A DNA stretch of 64,000 nt from Lanius collurio (GCA_020086605.1 JACBWW010000002.1:26687305-26751304); one strand, 5' to 3'; numbered from the stretch's first letter, positions 41,821 to 55,365 are shown. Numbers and translations are program-made. Notes: a model not told the origin generated them from the letters alone.

Positions 41821-42439
41821 AGCTTCTACTGGTAACCAAAGATCTTCAGCTTGGCAGAGAGATAAGAGAAAAAATTAGGTCCTTTCCAACACCAGCAGAG
41901 AGAGGAGCAGTTCAGCTTTTGAAATCCCCATATTAAGACTCAGACTACTGCTACAAGTAAATATTCCCAAAGCAAGTGGTTTAGAGTCCACTGCTGCATC
42001 AAACATTTTAGTTGTATGTGCATTCAAAGAAAGAAAAGCACTGAGGAGATGAGTCCTCCCCCAGTCAACCAATCCATGTAATTCATTCTAGAAAAGTATC
42101 AGTTAGGTTTATCTTGCTCACACTGTGTCTGTCAGAAATTCATGTAGACATCCCTGTTCTGACAGCAAGGCATATTTTCCATCTAGAATGGATACCTAAT
42201 GTATATCCACTTGTTCTTTTGCTACCATGGTTCTTTAGTTTTTCCCTTTCCTTCTTCCCCTGTCATTGTCACCTCTAAACACTCTCTCAACCTTTGTTTT
42301 GCTGGTCCCAGAAGAAAATTTGTTGAAGTCTCTTCTTGTACTTTAGAGCTCAATAGACCTAACACCTGTCCTACTCCAAGTTCATTTTCCCTGAGCAAGT
42401 TTATTGTGACCAGAACTATCAGATATAGATGAAATTGAG

Positions 42440-42484
42440 ATATATATATATATGGAGAGAGAGAGAGAGACAGAGAGAGAGAGA
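42440..42484. repeat. (TA)n-(GA)n compound microsatellite
   Basis: About seven TA units run directly into an imperfect GA tract interrupted by one cagaga unit. Confidence 0.95.
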
Positions 42485-42616
42485 AGATATAGAGATTTCT
42501 CAGAATCAGACATTAACTTCTCCAGAGCATTAATTCTTATTAACTCTTCCCTGTCTTCAGTGGAATAGCTTAACAGAAACATCCTACGCTTACTTTTGAT
42601 CCTAGAATGTTATGGC

Positions 42617-42642
42617 TACATACACACACATATATATATATG
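42617..42642. repeat. (CA)n-(TA)n microsatellite
   Basis: Short acacac tract running into tatata, about 130 bp after the TA/GA microsatellite. Confidence 0.9.
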
Positions 42643-43799
42643 TAGTCTTTCTCCAGTCTGCAATCTCCAATATGCAAAGGAAATTCTTGTGTGAAATGGT
42701 GAATCTGGAGTCTGTCCTCAAGACAGCTACTATTTCATAATGTTCATCTGCTACTGTATCAGCAGAAAAGCTTTTCTCTTCTGCCATAAGTGAAGCTTGT
42801 TATTCTGGTTAACATTCAACGTTCATACGATATTTAAAGGAATGTATTTCTTTAAACCACAAATGATTAATATCATTTTGATCTGTTTTAATTAAGAAAT
42901 AGCATTTCCTGACTTCACTAATGATTTCTGAACTCTGTCTCTCTAATAGTATATCTATGCACTCCAAAGACATTCTATATCATCATCTCTGGAAACTGCT
43001 TTGGTAGGAGGCTGAAGAAATTTTAAGGACAGACTTTTGGCCTTTTTTTTTATAACCTATGATGTGCACCAGCATCTCTGACCAAAAGCACCCAGAACTT
43101 CACAATAAAGAGATGTCAATGCATGACCGGCCTCTCAACACCCCATCTCACAACTTTCAGGAAACCCTTTGCTTTGCCTGCTCTCAGCACAAGACTTGTG
43201 CTGTAAGACAATGTTTACTCATTCTGGCACATGCATTGTATATTATCAGGTCAGAGTTTGAGTTGAAGTCTGAGGTGCATGCTACTTATGCTTTATCTGT
43301 TTACCTGTACAGAACCTAGACCACACTTGGCTCTAAAACAGTCATGTGAAAAATCATCCATCAATGACAGAAAGGGCAAAACTGCGGCAGTGCAAAAGGT
43401 CAATACCTCAGCATGACCTTAGGGCTGCCAGAGATCATTGCAACTTCAAAAGCATATTTTCGTGAAGAAGCAAAGCAGTAACAATCCTTCAGTTTGGGCT
43501 TTTATACTTTAAGGATCTTTATCTAAAATTCAAGCCACTACCCTAAGGACCAGTAAGTATAGCAGCATATGTCCTTAGACAACCTGAGAATGATTAACAA
43601 GAGCTCTCTAAATAGCTATTTATTTTCTGAGATGACTGTGTAATCTGCAATGATAACTTACTTCATCCTACAGGCTCATGTAACTCTTTACCCTGGCTAT
43701 ATAATCTGAATGAAAAAGACCGTTTCATCTACTGATTATAAGAAATAAATAAAAACCTTGCTAGAGGAGGACGAGACAGCCCTTTTGGCTGTGTAACGT

Positions 43800-43811
43800 T
43801 GCCATCTAGTG
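43800..43811 (-). promoter_or_regulatory. CTCF-core-like motif, one mismatch
   Basis: The reverse complement is cactagatggca, the same cactagatggc core as the site at 27825 with the first C of the 12-mer replaced by T. The orientation is opposite. It sits in a short CpG-containing segment (43760-43975) just before a CR1 insertion. Suggestive only. Confidence 0.2.
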
Positions 43812-43975
43812 ATCATCTCCAGATGTTGCACACGAGAGGTCCCACCCGTTGAGCTTCAACCTTCTGGCCTTATCCTGAAATCACCAGGGAACCTCACATC
43901 AGAAACTCCGTCCTGGACGGAAAAAGTCAGTCCAACTGGTTTGTAACAGTGTTCGAGAGACATCTTTTCGATATA

Positions 43976-44295
43976 TATCATAAAATTATAGAATAGTTTG
44001 GGTTGGAAGGACCATTAAAGGCCATTTAATCCAACACCTGTGCAGTGAGCAGGAGTACCTTCAACTAGATCAGATTGCTCAGAACCCCGTGTAACTTGAC
44101 TTTGAATATTTCCAAGCACAGATGAGGCACCTACCACCTCTCTGAGCAACCTGTTCCAGTGTTTCACCACCCTACTCATCACAAAAAAATTCTTTATATC
44201 TAATCTAAATCAACCCTCTTTTAGTTTAAAACCATTACCCCTTCTCCTATTGCAACAGGCCCTGCAAAAACTTTGTCCCCCTCAAAAAAAGTTTT
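43976..44295 (-). mobile_element. CR1 LINE, 3' end fragment
   Basis: The plus strand starts with 'aaaattatagaatagtttgg' and 'gttggaaggaccattaaagg', continues through 'gatcagattgctcagaaccc' and 'gagcaacctgttccagt', and reaches 'acaggccctgcaaaaac'. This is the reverse complement of the CR1 3' UTR and last part of ORF2, in the expected order. It is 5'-truncated, about 320 bp, and non-coding. Confidence 0.93.
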
Positions 44296-47200
44296 TCCCA
44301 TATATATCTATATATTCAGCATAAAAAACAGATACAAACAAAATGTTGGCTCCTAATCCTTTGACCAAAACAGATTTTGTTAACCCTACTTAAGGGTCTA
44401 AGTTAATGGTGATCTATAAAGAGAGGGATAATAGAAGAAATTATTCTTCTATCAAAGAAGAGGGTAACTACTGGAAAAGGGAAAACTTACTCCAATGCTT
44501 ATTCCATACTCAGATTTGAAAACTCAGCAGATAATCAGTAATTATTATTAACCTTGGCTAGGGAGCAGTTTTCCCACAACAAGAATAATACAGATACCCA
44601 AAAAGAGGGATAGGGGAGAGCAGTGGGCAACAATAAAAACAAATACCAAGGGAAGAAATACAACCAGGGAAAACCTTTAAGGATGAAAGCACACCCAAAT
44701 CCATTCAACATGGAGAGCTTTGAAATACCTGGCAGTGTCAGCAGCAGGCAGTCTGAGAGGCAATATTTGTGTGTACTGGCTGTGTACCAGCATCACAGGA
44801 TATTTTAAAAGGTAGATCCTCACAATGATTTTTACCCCCAGGTCTTCCTATGTCTGGATTAGATGGTGGTCAAGGGGAAAGACTGATGGAGTTTTGGAGA
44901 CTCAAGAGAGGCCAGTCAAAAAATTTGCTGTTATCTAAAACTCTGCTGTGCCTGTGCAAACAGAAGATCTAAATACCTTCAGAGGGAAAAAACAAAGGGA
45001 ATCACCAACTTACTGCCCCCAGGCACTACCCCCAGTCAAACCCTGGATTGCTGGTACCATTGCACTTTCTTTCAATAAAAAAAATAACAAAAATCAGGAA
45101 GAAAAAAAATCATGAAAATAATTCAAAAACTAAAGTAAAGTAAAGCAGTTAGGTTTTATTGTTGCTCTTCAGACATCGTTCAAAATATGCTGGAAGGAGT
45201 CAGAATTAGAAAGGCCAAATTCTCAAAAGGAGCAAATGAGTTGCAAGTCCAAATGATCAAAATAAAATTACTCAAGACAGAAAGGCATTAAGTGTACACA
45301 ATGGTACAATGATACAGATAATACAATGAAAAGCTGTTCACCTGATGTCTCGTTTGTCTTTACTATTTGACAAGGCAATTACTGTCACATTTAGCACTTT
45401 CTTATGTATTTCAGGAGACAAGGTCTAATTTTTCATCCTTTTGAGGAAACACAACACCAAAATGTCCTGAGTAACAAATGAGCTTTTCGTAAACACTCAG
45501 CAGAAAATCCATTTATAGGGCCAGTTGTGTGTGCATACAAATCCTCCTATAAGACTCCTAGTTTGCTATCCTCCCTTCTCATCATTTAAGCACTTACAGT
45601 GAGAGCACAAGTATTCTTAAGAAATAAATCAATACAAATCATGAGCAAAATAACCTGTGGGGGAAAAATCATTGTCTATCTGCCTTTTTAACAAAGATGT
45701 ACTGAAGAGATCTGTAATTATCACCTGAGAAAATACACACTGGATACAAAAGCCAACTACTCTGAATAAGACAGTACAGCAGCAGATATTTATGTGTTTC
45801 TCTCTCCATTTTAAGTATATATTACCCATGAAAAATTTTATCCAAACATGGATCATGAGCTAATGAGCTAATGATTGTCCACTTTCTTGACCTGGAGAAA
45901 GATGTTATTTAGAACAGACTTAATGAATTGTCCTCCTTTACACATTTTATGCTTCTCTGTTTGAATACTGTTCTGATGATAGCATTTTTAGTTCAACTTT
46001 GACATTGTAAGAGAAAGTTTCAGAAAACCAGTAAGTGCTTTTGGCTGAGGGCCCAATTCAAATATACAAGAGATTGACTACAATGTTTCTTACAGCTTTC
46101 TGCTCCTGAGCACAGAACTTAGTAGAACTGTTTTTCAATTGCATTTTAATCATTATTTACTCCTTTTTTTTATTCTTAAAGCTGAGTGGGTTCTTTCTTT
46201 CATGCTGATTTTTCAGACAAATCAAGCCCATATTTTGGATTCAACCCTTGCTAAAACACAACCAGAAAATAAAGACTGAAGTCTGCCTCCTCCCAGCTAC
46301 ATACCATAACCACTAAACCACAAACACAGATGCTCCAGACAGAACTTCAAAGCTTACATACCAGGTTAAGCAGCAAAATTACCCCTTCTCTAAGTGTAAT
46401 TAAAAAGAAATCAGTCACACAAAACTGTATTTTGTAATGAATCTCCTACCATAGACCAACTTGCAGAATCAAGCAGCCCACAAGCCAGAGGCAGAAGAGA
46501 ACTTTCATTCCTGTGCCTGCAGAGTTCAGACATCATTTAATATCTGAGGTGCTTCACTTGCCAAGAAATTTATAATCTTTAACATGCAGAGTGAAGACAC
46601 TCGGGGAACTTCAATCAAGCAAAGATGCCCCTGCATAAATTAGAAACCTCTAGGGTCTAAACACTATCTAAACAAAACTCTTTGGGTCATAATTTAAGAT
46701 CCAAGTCCCTGAGTTTATCCTAAATCAAATGTCAAGCATATAAATTCCAACTTGCACTTGGTCTTGTTCGTACCATCTTTCCATACAATGAGCCTTGAGC
46801 TGCAAGGGAGGTTCCTAAACTCTGTGGGACTACTAATACAGTAACCACAGTCAGAAGTTGCAGTAAAAGGGAGATGAAACTGGGACAACCCTGCAGCAAC
46901 AGGAAAAGAAAATCATTCACATTCAAAAGGTATTAATCTACAGCCAAATCTGCAAAGATGCATGCCTCAAAATTGCTTCTCTTGCACTAACAAGCCTGCT
47001 GTGGAGATAGATTGATAGAAAACTTGTGAGCCATCTTATTTTGTATCTGTTGCAGTGCTTTGCAGGTTTTATGGCCATCCAATAATACCCTTTTCTTTCT
47101 GTAATTGGCTCTGCTCAATACTTCACAACCATTTTTATTCTCTGTCTCTCTGGAGAGTTAAAAGGATTTAGACTTTAACTCAGGAGAGAAATTAAACCTC

Positions 47201-47886
47201 TAATTAGACCAGGTGTGCCAAGAACTGCATTCCCCAGGAAACCTAAATAATTCTACCTTTATTTTAGAAATTTATAAATCATTAGAATGCAAAACCTGTA
47301 AATAGGAATTAGTCAGGAGCTTAAAACTGTACTGAAACACCAGGAATGAGCGTATGTTTCCCACGCTGAAAACATCCCACAAAGCATTAAATTCCCACTC
47401 TGAAGCTCACTGGGATTAGTGAAAAGAGACCCATAGGGGTTTGGACCAAACCTGAAACCCCGTAGGCATACAGTGTTTAACCAGATAGAGCTGCCCTGGC
47501 TTGACAGAAACAGCTCAGGAGCTGCAGGTTAGCTCACCCAATGAGTTACATAAGCTTCCCAAGGCCCATGTAGAGGCTTTGCATAAAGGATGAAAGCACA
47601 AAGAAAGCTGGACCTGTGGTGCTAAGTGCCTCTGAACAAGAAACAATCTGCCTGTGGCTCAGAGAAAATTAAAGTGCAAAAGAAGAAACAATTTGCTTAA
47701 GGTCACATAGGAGAACCAGAATTACCATACACGTCATCTGAATCCCATTCTTGTGGTTCATCCCCTCCCTCTGAGCTCTGCCTGCTGCATTGGAAGGTTT
47801 AACCAGCCTCCCTGGATAACACTACTGGTGCAGGGAAAAGCAGGTTTTCCTGAGTTAAACAGACATCAAACTCAGTCTTTGTAATG

Positions 47887-47990
47887 AAGAAAAGGTTATG
47901 TTTATAGTTCTCCAGAGCAGACAGATCTGTGGAAGAAAAGGTTATCCTGATAGCTCTTCTGAGCAAATGGATCTGTGGAGAAAGGTTACC
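47887..47990. repeat. 46-bp minisatellite, about 2.3 copies
   Basis: Two adjacent 46-bp units (47887-47932 and 47933-47978) both start with aagaaaaggttat and end with gatctgtgg, differing at several internal positions. A partial third unit (agaaaggttacc) follows. Seen directly. Confidence 0.85.
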
Positions 47991-48232
47991 CACATGAGTA
48001 TGGAAAAGTGCTACAAAGGGCAGGGCTGCTCAAATCTCAAAGGGCATTTCTTTGCTATTCACTGGATTGTTTGACCGTCCAAGAAAAAAACACAGGTGAA
48101 AATCAAGTGAATGGCAAATGGATCAAGTGAATCCATCCACTCATTTAAGCATGAAATCTGCTCACATTGGTCAGTTAAGCATCCACTGATTTTCTCAATC
48201 ATGGAACAAGTGCTGGCACATCAGTAATTAAC

Positions 48233-48259
48233 AAAAAAAAAAAAAAAAAAAAAAAAAAA
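48233..48259. repeat. Poly-A run (27 A)
   Basis: Twenty-seven consecutive A with no recognisable retroposon body. Confidence 0.95.
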
Positions 48260-49299
48260 CCAACTAAATTCCACTTCCAAAAGGAAACAAACAAACTGTT
48301 CTAACATTGTTTCTGAGCATATTCTATTTTCCTCAGACCTGTCTCTCCTAAATCTTCCCCATGGAAAATTAGGCATAACAGCTACCAGGCACTGCAAAAT
48401 ACCAAAGCAAAAAATTACTAACAAAGCTAAGGACAAAACAAGTTTGACTTATAACAATCAAGGAAATACAGTTGATGAAAATGACACTTGGATCCCAGTA
48501 TTTTGGACAGATTTTGACATACAAGAAAGAAAATACTGTTAAAAAACAGTTTTCAGAGTCTTATATATTTTATTATTAATTCAAACAAACAGGAAAACAA
48601 ATCTGTCATTGAAGACAGGTTCCACATTTCAAGTCTGAAGTAGCCCTTAGCTCTTGTTCTTGCAATAACTTTAGCTAATGACACCACTCTTGCTCAATGT
48701 ACCTAGTTCTTATTAAATGATGCTCAGCACAGGGTCCAAGGCTATAGCCATGACGCAATTCTAAAATTCCTTTCTTAGAAAAGAGTAATGACTGGAAATT
48801 GATGACACGTTGTTTATCTGGTTCAATTTTAAAGACAACTCAAAGCAGGTATTTTCATTACTATAATCATTTTCTGTGTTTGTCACTGAAATTACTGCAG
48901 ATGAACTATAGTCTCTAGCCCACCTTTCTAGCTTATTACTCACAAGAGTGATCCTATTTATCTGAAAATAATGAATTTTTAAACTTTTCATAAGATAAGA
49001 GTAGGAGACTCGTCTAGTTGTATCTAATGATTTTTTACTCTCCAAATTACAAGATAAGATTCTGTAATTCAATTCTATCAAGCAGATGGTGGGGGAGTGT
49101 TCTATAACACCACACAAGTCTTTGTATGATCCTGATTTTCATGTGTATAAGATTCCACACAGAGAGGTTCTCAAGACACTTTTAAAAAAAAAAGAGATAG
49201 ATACAGATATATGTGTGTGTGGATATTTTGCTTTCTAGCAAAAATATGGTTAGAATATTCCACTGAAATTACAAATAGAGACATTTGGAAATTTGAGAT

Positions 49300-50611
49300 A
49301 AGTTTTGGGCTGCCTGGCTCCCTGAGCAGGAGGACCATGAGTGTGGGAATAGAGACTTTCAATTTGTGGACACTGAAATTGTAAGGGAGCAGCTGTATCA
49401 GTTGAATGTTCACAAGTCCTTGGGGCCTGATGGAATTCATCCCCGAGTACCCGGCAGAACCTCTCTCAATCAGGTACCAAATGTCTTGGGAGTCTGGGGA
49501 GGTCCCTGCTGACTGAAGCTGGCCAGTGCTATTCTAGTTTACAAAGAAGGATATGAAGGAAGACCCAGGAAACTACAGATCTGTTAGTATTAGTACCTGG
49601 AAAAATTATGGAGAAGATTATACTGGGTACCATTAAAGGCATTTGAAGAACAATGTAAAATCAGGCACAGTTAACATGGGTTCACAGAAGAAAGTCTCAT
49701 GTAACTCATCCAACACCCTCCTATGATAAGGTCACCTGCTTAGTGGATGAAGGGAAGATGGTGGATGCAATTTTTCTGCATTCTGGGGAGGCTTTTGATG
49801 CTGCTCCTCACAGCATCTTTTTGGAGAAGCTGTCCAGCTGTGGGGTGAGCGGGTTCAGGGTGCACTGGGTGAAGAACTGGCTGAAGGGCAGAGCTCAGAG
49901 GGCTGTGCTGATTGGGGCTACGCCTGGCTGGCCACTGGTCACCTGGGGCTGCTGGCTGGCAGCAGCTCAGTCTGAGTCAGCAGGGTGTGCCCTGGCAGCC
50001 AGGAGGGCAAACTGCATCCTGGGGTGCCTCAGAAAGGGCATCATCAGCCAGTCAGAAAAGGTGACTGTCCCCCTGAATTCAGTGTTGGTGCAGCCTCACC
50101 TTGAATACTTGGGCAGTTCTGGGCCCCACAATTTAAGAAGGGTGTGGAGGTCCTTGAATGCACCCAGAGAACAGCAACAAAGCCAGTGAAAGGATCAGAG
50201 GGAATGTCCGATGAGGAGCAGCCGAGGGCTTTGGGCTTGTCTAGTTTGGAGCAAAGGAGGCTGAAAGGTGACCTCACTGCTCTCCACAGCTTCCTGCAGG
50301 GGGGAAAGGGAGAGGAAGGTGCTGAGCTGTTCTGCTTGGTATTCAGTGATAGGAAATATGGGATTGGTTCAAAGCTGTGCCAGAGGAGGTTTAGACTGGA
50401 CATTAGCAAGCATTTCTTTACTGAGAGGGTGGCCAAACACTGTAACAGGCTTCTTAGAGAGAGGTGGCTGATGTCCCAAGCCTGCATTTAAGAAGCATTT
50501 GAAAAATGCCCTTAATAAGGTGCCTTAATTTGCTCAGCCCTGAAGTGCTCAGGCAGTTGGACTAGATGCTTGTTGTAGGTACCTTGCAACTGAAATAGTC
50601 TATTCTAAGAT
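49300..50611 (+). mobile_element. CR1 LINE with ORF2 reverse-transcriptase remnant
   Basis: Plus-strand CR1. The 5' part encodes the CR1 ORF2 segment around 'NVHKSLGPDGIHPRVP' (49407-49450), then 'EGKMVDAIFLHSGEAFDAAPHS' compared with the usual RT block ending in kAFDtvpHs (49750-49815). Next comes 'KNWLKGRAQRAVLIG' (49873-49917). The following palm part with the catalytic F/YADD motif is absent: the sequence jumps at about 49950 to the later 'AARRANCILGCLRKGI' section. The 3' part (50144-50500) is the C-terminal and 3' UTR section. The tail at 50560-50611 ('ggactagatgcttgttgtagg' to 'tctattcta') is the CR1 3' terminus. Frames are broken upstream of 49743, so the copy is dead. The 5' limit is approximate. 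Confidence 0.92.
49743..50189 (+). pseudogene. CR1 ORF2 (reverse transcriptase) fragment, internally deleted
   Basis: A 148-codon open frame inside the CR1 copy covers the finger/palm entry (AFDAAPHS, residues about 17-24), the NWLKGRAQR block (about 45-53), and then the post-catalytic region (ARRANCILGCLRKGI, about 86-100; PHLEYLG, about 118-124). About 80 residues normally lying between, including the catalytic Asp pair, are missing, so it could not encode an active polymerase. It belongs to the surrounding CR1 copy and is not a host gene. Confidence 0.85.
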
Positions 50612-53600
50612 GGCTGTAACACAGGTATATAATTTTAATTAACAAAATTAATTGATTAGGATCTCTATGCAAGCCTGAAGTTGTCTGAGGTTATGTGGTG
50701 TAGGAATCGGCCATCTATCTGCCAAGCTGCACCCCAGTGGCCTTCTGAAGTTCCAGCGCTGGAAATTATTGCCAAAACTCTGAGTGATCTCAACTGAAAG
50801 TGTTCCTAATACTAGTGCTACTAAAGTTTTCTAAATAAAATCATGCAGCTATTAAAAAGAATAGATAAGGGAAAAGAAGAGGAGGTCTGTACTGCTTTTT
50901 CTGTTGAAGGCATCTTACAGTGTTGTTATTGAAGCTCAGACCCATTTGAAGGTTTCCATAAACATTTAAGAGAGCGATCACATTCCGTAACAGGCAACTT
51001 CAACACGATAAAACTGTGCTGACACAAAGAAAACTCCTTCAAGAACTGACTGGGCATAAGTTACTACTGCTCATGCAGTACATGCACTGGTCTTGCATAC
51101 CACACAAAGCTTTTGAGGAGTGCTGCAAAAACAGCACAGCAGGGAATGACTCCACACAGAGAAATGCCCAGAGGCTGCCTGGGTGTGCAATTCTCCAGTG
51201 CTACCCAAGAATATTTTGTGTTCGCATGAAGTACACTGTCTACCTCTGTGCTGTGGACCCATAAGCCATAATCTACTCTTGTTTGGAGAAGTCACATATG
51301 TAAGCATAACTGAGAAGGGCAGTCGCTCATTTTAAGACCTCTGGCAGCATACAATCACGTGGCTTTTCCACAGAAGGCAGGCAGAAAGTAAACATGTCCT
51401 CAAGATACGTTCAAGAAAACATACAGGAAAACGTGCTGCCAACTACTTGGATCAGAAACACAGCTTAACAAAATTGTGAGGCCAACAATTTTACAAGGGC
51501 CCACTGTAGGTTCTGTGGCTCTTCCTCTCAGTACATTTTAAAAACATAAAAAACTCCTTTTATAGGTCATTGTTAACTGCCTAGAAATATTGGACTTTAA
51601 TATGAATCCCTAAACCTTGACTACAGTTTAAGAAGAAAAACAGTCCAAATTCAACATCTTACACCTTTTCACTTACCATAAATAGAGGTGTTACTATTTT
51701 TTTTTTTTGAGTCAGACATCTCTGAAAGCTCAGTCATATAATGCACTGATGTAGAAGATACACTACCTACCTACTTCATCTTGCTCAGCGTTGTACATAC
51801 AGGGAAACAACTCTGAATTTGACAGCCTCCTACTGGCAGCCCTTCAGTGTCTTCAAATTACAGTCCACACTGGAGATAAACAGAGAGGAAGAAGGCAAGG
51901 ACTGACCCTACAATCAAAATGAAGTTTGCAGCCTGGCACTAGCACTCTCTGAGAGTTCATTATAACCCATAGAATCAGTATAAATGTATATTCACACAGT
52001 TCCCATTTTTCAAATGCATAATCAAAACGCTTTCTACTGCTCGGTACTTCACCTCATGCCAGAAGGCAGGAGTACTTCACAAAGCAATTTGTGGTATTTG
52101 AGAGGGGATTTTGTGCAGATCAATAAACACTGGAGTTCAGTTACACTTAATTTCAAAAGGTCAGCAAGCCTTCTACATTTTTCCAGAAAATGAACTGTTC
52201 TTAGGATCTTTATCTTGTTCCAAAAAAACATACCTCACTCCATGCCTGTGACAAAACAAGGTTTTCATAGTCCTTGACATTTGACAGTATACACAAAGGT
52301 TATGTCAAAACTACATTTGAACCCCAAGAAATAGCTGACCCTCTAAACCACAGTAAAAGCAAATACTTTTACAAACTTACAAAGCAATTGCATAAGCAAT
52401 CTGAAGGGAAGAACCACCCATACCTGACTCAAGGAAGAATAATTAGAATTATATCAACTATAGAAAGAAACATAGCTATATAAGAATTTTTTAAGTACCA
52501 TACAACTGATCTTTAGCTCAACAAACTGTTATGGGTAAGACTGAAACTTCTATCAGGATGAAGCTCTCCCATGGGTCTTGTAAATTCCACAAAACCTAGA
52601 GTAACTTAATGCCCGGTGTAACCATGTAGGGGAAATTCCTGTATTTCTGAAGAACAGTAAAAAATATCTTCTGAAGATAAACAACAGAAATACGAGTTTC
52701 TGTCACCCTAAACATTAAGTCTCATACAGTATTAGATTACAAGCAACAGAAAAACCTATGCAGGGTCTTCAGTAAAAAGATCAGTACAAGTCAAACTTGA
52801 TGAGTAACTAATGCAGGGATGACTGAATGTAGGGCATACATTTTTGCTTTCCACTGGGGTCTTGTAAGGAGGTATGAAAAGCCTCTCAGAAGACAGGCGT
52901 TTTGTACAGCATCTTGGCATTGTGTACAGCAGACTGGAGGAAAATGTTTTAGAAAAATCCATTTGAAGAAGGATGAGAGAATGAACTCTTTACTTCTTTT
53001 TAGTTACATTTTAGTTTCACCTAAAGGTCTGAGAAGAAGCCCATAGGCACTGTGCCAAGCACTCTGCCATTGTGGATGTGCCTCAGCCTATGGAACTGGG
53101 TTGTCTTCCCCTCCACTCAGTCTCATGAACATTCTGCGATGCTCTATATAAAAGATGCTTGCACTAAGACGTGTTATTTTACTAAATGTTTCTGTGTTTA
53201 CCAGGTAAGAGAAGTTCTCAGCCTAGCAATACCATGCACTGGCAGAGCAGGTCTCAACCAACTGGTGCCTGAATCTGTATCCTAACTACAAACATGCCTT
53301 CTTAAAGTGAGCATGGTTAAAACTCTGGATCTGCATTTCTCAGCTGGTTACATTATCAAAAACAGGACAGACCAATCCCAGATAAAAGGGTGTATATTCA
53401 TATTTTAAGGCACTGAGCATTTGGCTTTTTCCTAATTAGGGATCTGGGGGATTATATTTTAGGTAATATGTAGTGATTACTTCCATCCTGAACCGGCCAG
53501 AACAGCTGCAGCCCACAAGGACAAAGGAGCCAGAGCAAAGGAGAAAAGGCAGTTTCAAGCTTTCAAGGGGCAGTCTGTGCAACAATCTCCTGAAGGACTT

Positions 53601-54866
53601 TGGGGCTCACCCACCTTAGAATAGTCATTTACCTGGAGGCAATATTTTATCACCATTTGAGATCAAGGAGGTTGGTGGATGAAGGGTGAAGGAGGCCATG
53701 ACTAATGGACCTAACCCAAGCATCCTCATAATAGAAACATTCTTACAGAGCAGGGAGAACCCCCATCAGGCCTGTGGAGAAACTGAAATTAAGCCTGTTC
53801 TCAAATGTTTTTCTGAATAGGAATTGATTTAAATAAGTGTTTTCCTTAAAACGGGAGCTTAAGCAGTAGAAAAATCAATAGAAGCATTTATCAGGAAAAG
53901 ACAAAAATCAGTTACTTTTGATTCAAAATGAATACCATGTGAGAAATTAAGTTCAGAGTACATCCTTCTGTTCAAGCAGAATTAGAATTTGTAGGGAAAG
54001 TTGTGTAATGTAATTGGCTAATTCTTAGCACTAGTCTTTCAACATCAATGAAAATCTCCCTACAAGTAAAATGTTATCAAATTTTATTAGGAGTTACACA
54101 CACACAAAAAAAAAAAAGTCAGTAAACTCTGTGCTGGAGATAACTGTTATTTAGCTTACTTTAGTCAATAAACAGTAACTACAGTAGTTTCAGCTGTTTG
54201 GGGATTAATACAACTGATAACAAGACATTTACAAGACTGCAAATTTTTTTTATCATACATTTGTGTAAAAATGATAGTAACTACATTAGTACATGCACAT
54301 ACCTTGAATACACATGCAGCCTTAGAACAACATGCAACTTACAGTGAGAAGAAGTGCTCTGCAGCATGAACAGACTGGTGAAAAAATGCTGATAACCCCA
54401 ATTTTTTTTACTACATTTTTAACTTGCTGATACCTCTCATTTTTTCTTCTTGCCCACTGTCCCCTTCTTCTCTTCTCCATTTTGCTAATCCCTTCAGTTA
54501 TCCCTCCTGAAGTAACTGGCCTGAGGTGATTATCAAATCTTTGACACCTGCAGGTTGCAGTACTGGTCTCACCTCTAGCAGACCTTGCCTAGAGGATCAG
54601 AGGTGAGCAGGGTTTGTGCTGTTGAATAGATTCCCTGGAAAAAAACAGTGGGGAAAAAGTGACACTTCAGAGGCTAGGAAACTACTGGTGTTCCCAGATT
54701 TCCACATAATGCTGACAAATCTTGGAGTTCTTTTATCTCTTCTGTCCAGAAGAGTTGCACAGACAGCACAGGCTAGAAATGACACTGCAAACTAGAGATT
54801 AACCACCTCACTCTCCATCTGGGCATCAGTGGCAAAGTTCCATCAGAAGCAAACAAACCACTTCTT
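50612..54866. other. Unique non-coding DNA, no gene seen
   Basis: No gene or clear interspersed repeat recognised. A short T-run lies near 51699-51709 and a CA/A-rich patch at 54097-54117. Confidence 0.55.
54097..54117. repeat. (CA)n-poly-A patch
   Basis: acacacacac followed by about a dozen A, seen directly. Confidence 0.85.
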
Positions 54867-55365
54867 CACAACACAGGAAAGACATTGTCCTGTTGGATGA
54901 GTCCAGAGGAGAGCCACCAAGTTGATCAGAGGACAGAGCACTTTCCCTTTGAGAGAAGGTTGAGAGAATTGGGATTGTTCAGCCTGGAGCAGAGAAGGCT
55001 TCAGGGCAACCAAATTGCATCTTTCCAGTCCCTGAAGGGAACTTACAGGAAAGATGGGGCAAGACTATTTACAAGAGCATGAACTGACAGGACAAGGGGG
55101 AACGGGTTCACACTGAAAGAAAGTAGATTTAGATTAGATATTAAGGGAAAACTTCATTACTGTGAGGGTGGTGAGGCACTGCACAGGTTGCCCAGTGCAG
55201 TGGTGGATGCACCATCCCTGGCAGTGTCCAAGACCAGGTGGGATGGGACTAGGAGCAATCTGGTCTAGCTGAAAGTGTCCCCTGCCCATGGCAGGGGGTT
55301 TGGAACTAGATGATCTTCAAGGTCCATTCCAACCCAAACCATTCTACAATTCTATGATTCTACGA
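54867..55365 (+). mobile_element. CR1 LINE, 3' end fragment
   Basis: It begins at 'acacaggaaagacattg', passes through 'gagtccagaggagagccacc', 'ttgttcagcctggagcagag', 'aggttgcccagtgcagtggtg' and 'gatgatcttcaaggtcc', and ends in 'attctatgattctac'. This is the canonical order of the CR1 ORF2 C-terminus and 3' UTR with the terminal short repeat. The 65-codon open frame at 54885-55082 is ORF2 remnant. The copy is 5'-truncated and non-functional, about 500 bp. Confidence 0.95.

Larger units (their letters stand above)
44296..49295. other. Unique non-coding DNA, no gene seen
   Basis: No gene or clear transposon. It contains a 46-bp minisatellite (47887-47990), a 27-A run (48233-48259), and a directly repeated gagctaat pair near 45857-45872. 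The short frames present have no recognisable family. Confidence 0.55.

Noticed and set aside
50044..50487. 147-codon minus-strand frame
   Set aside because: Antisense to the CR1 copy; it is a shadow of repeat sequence.
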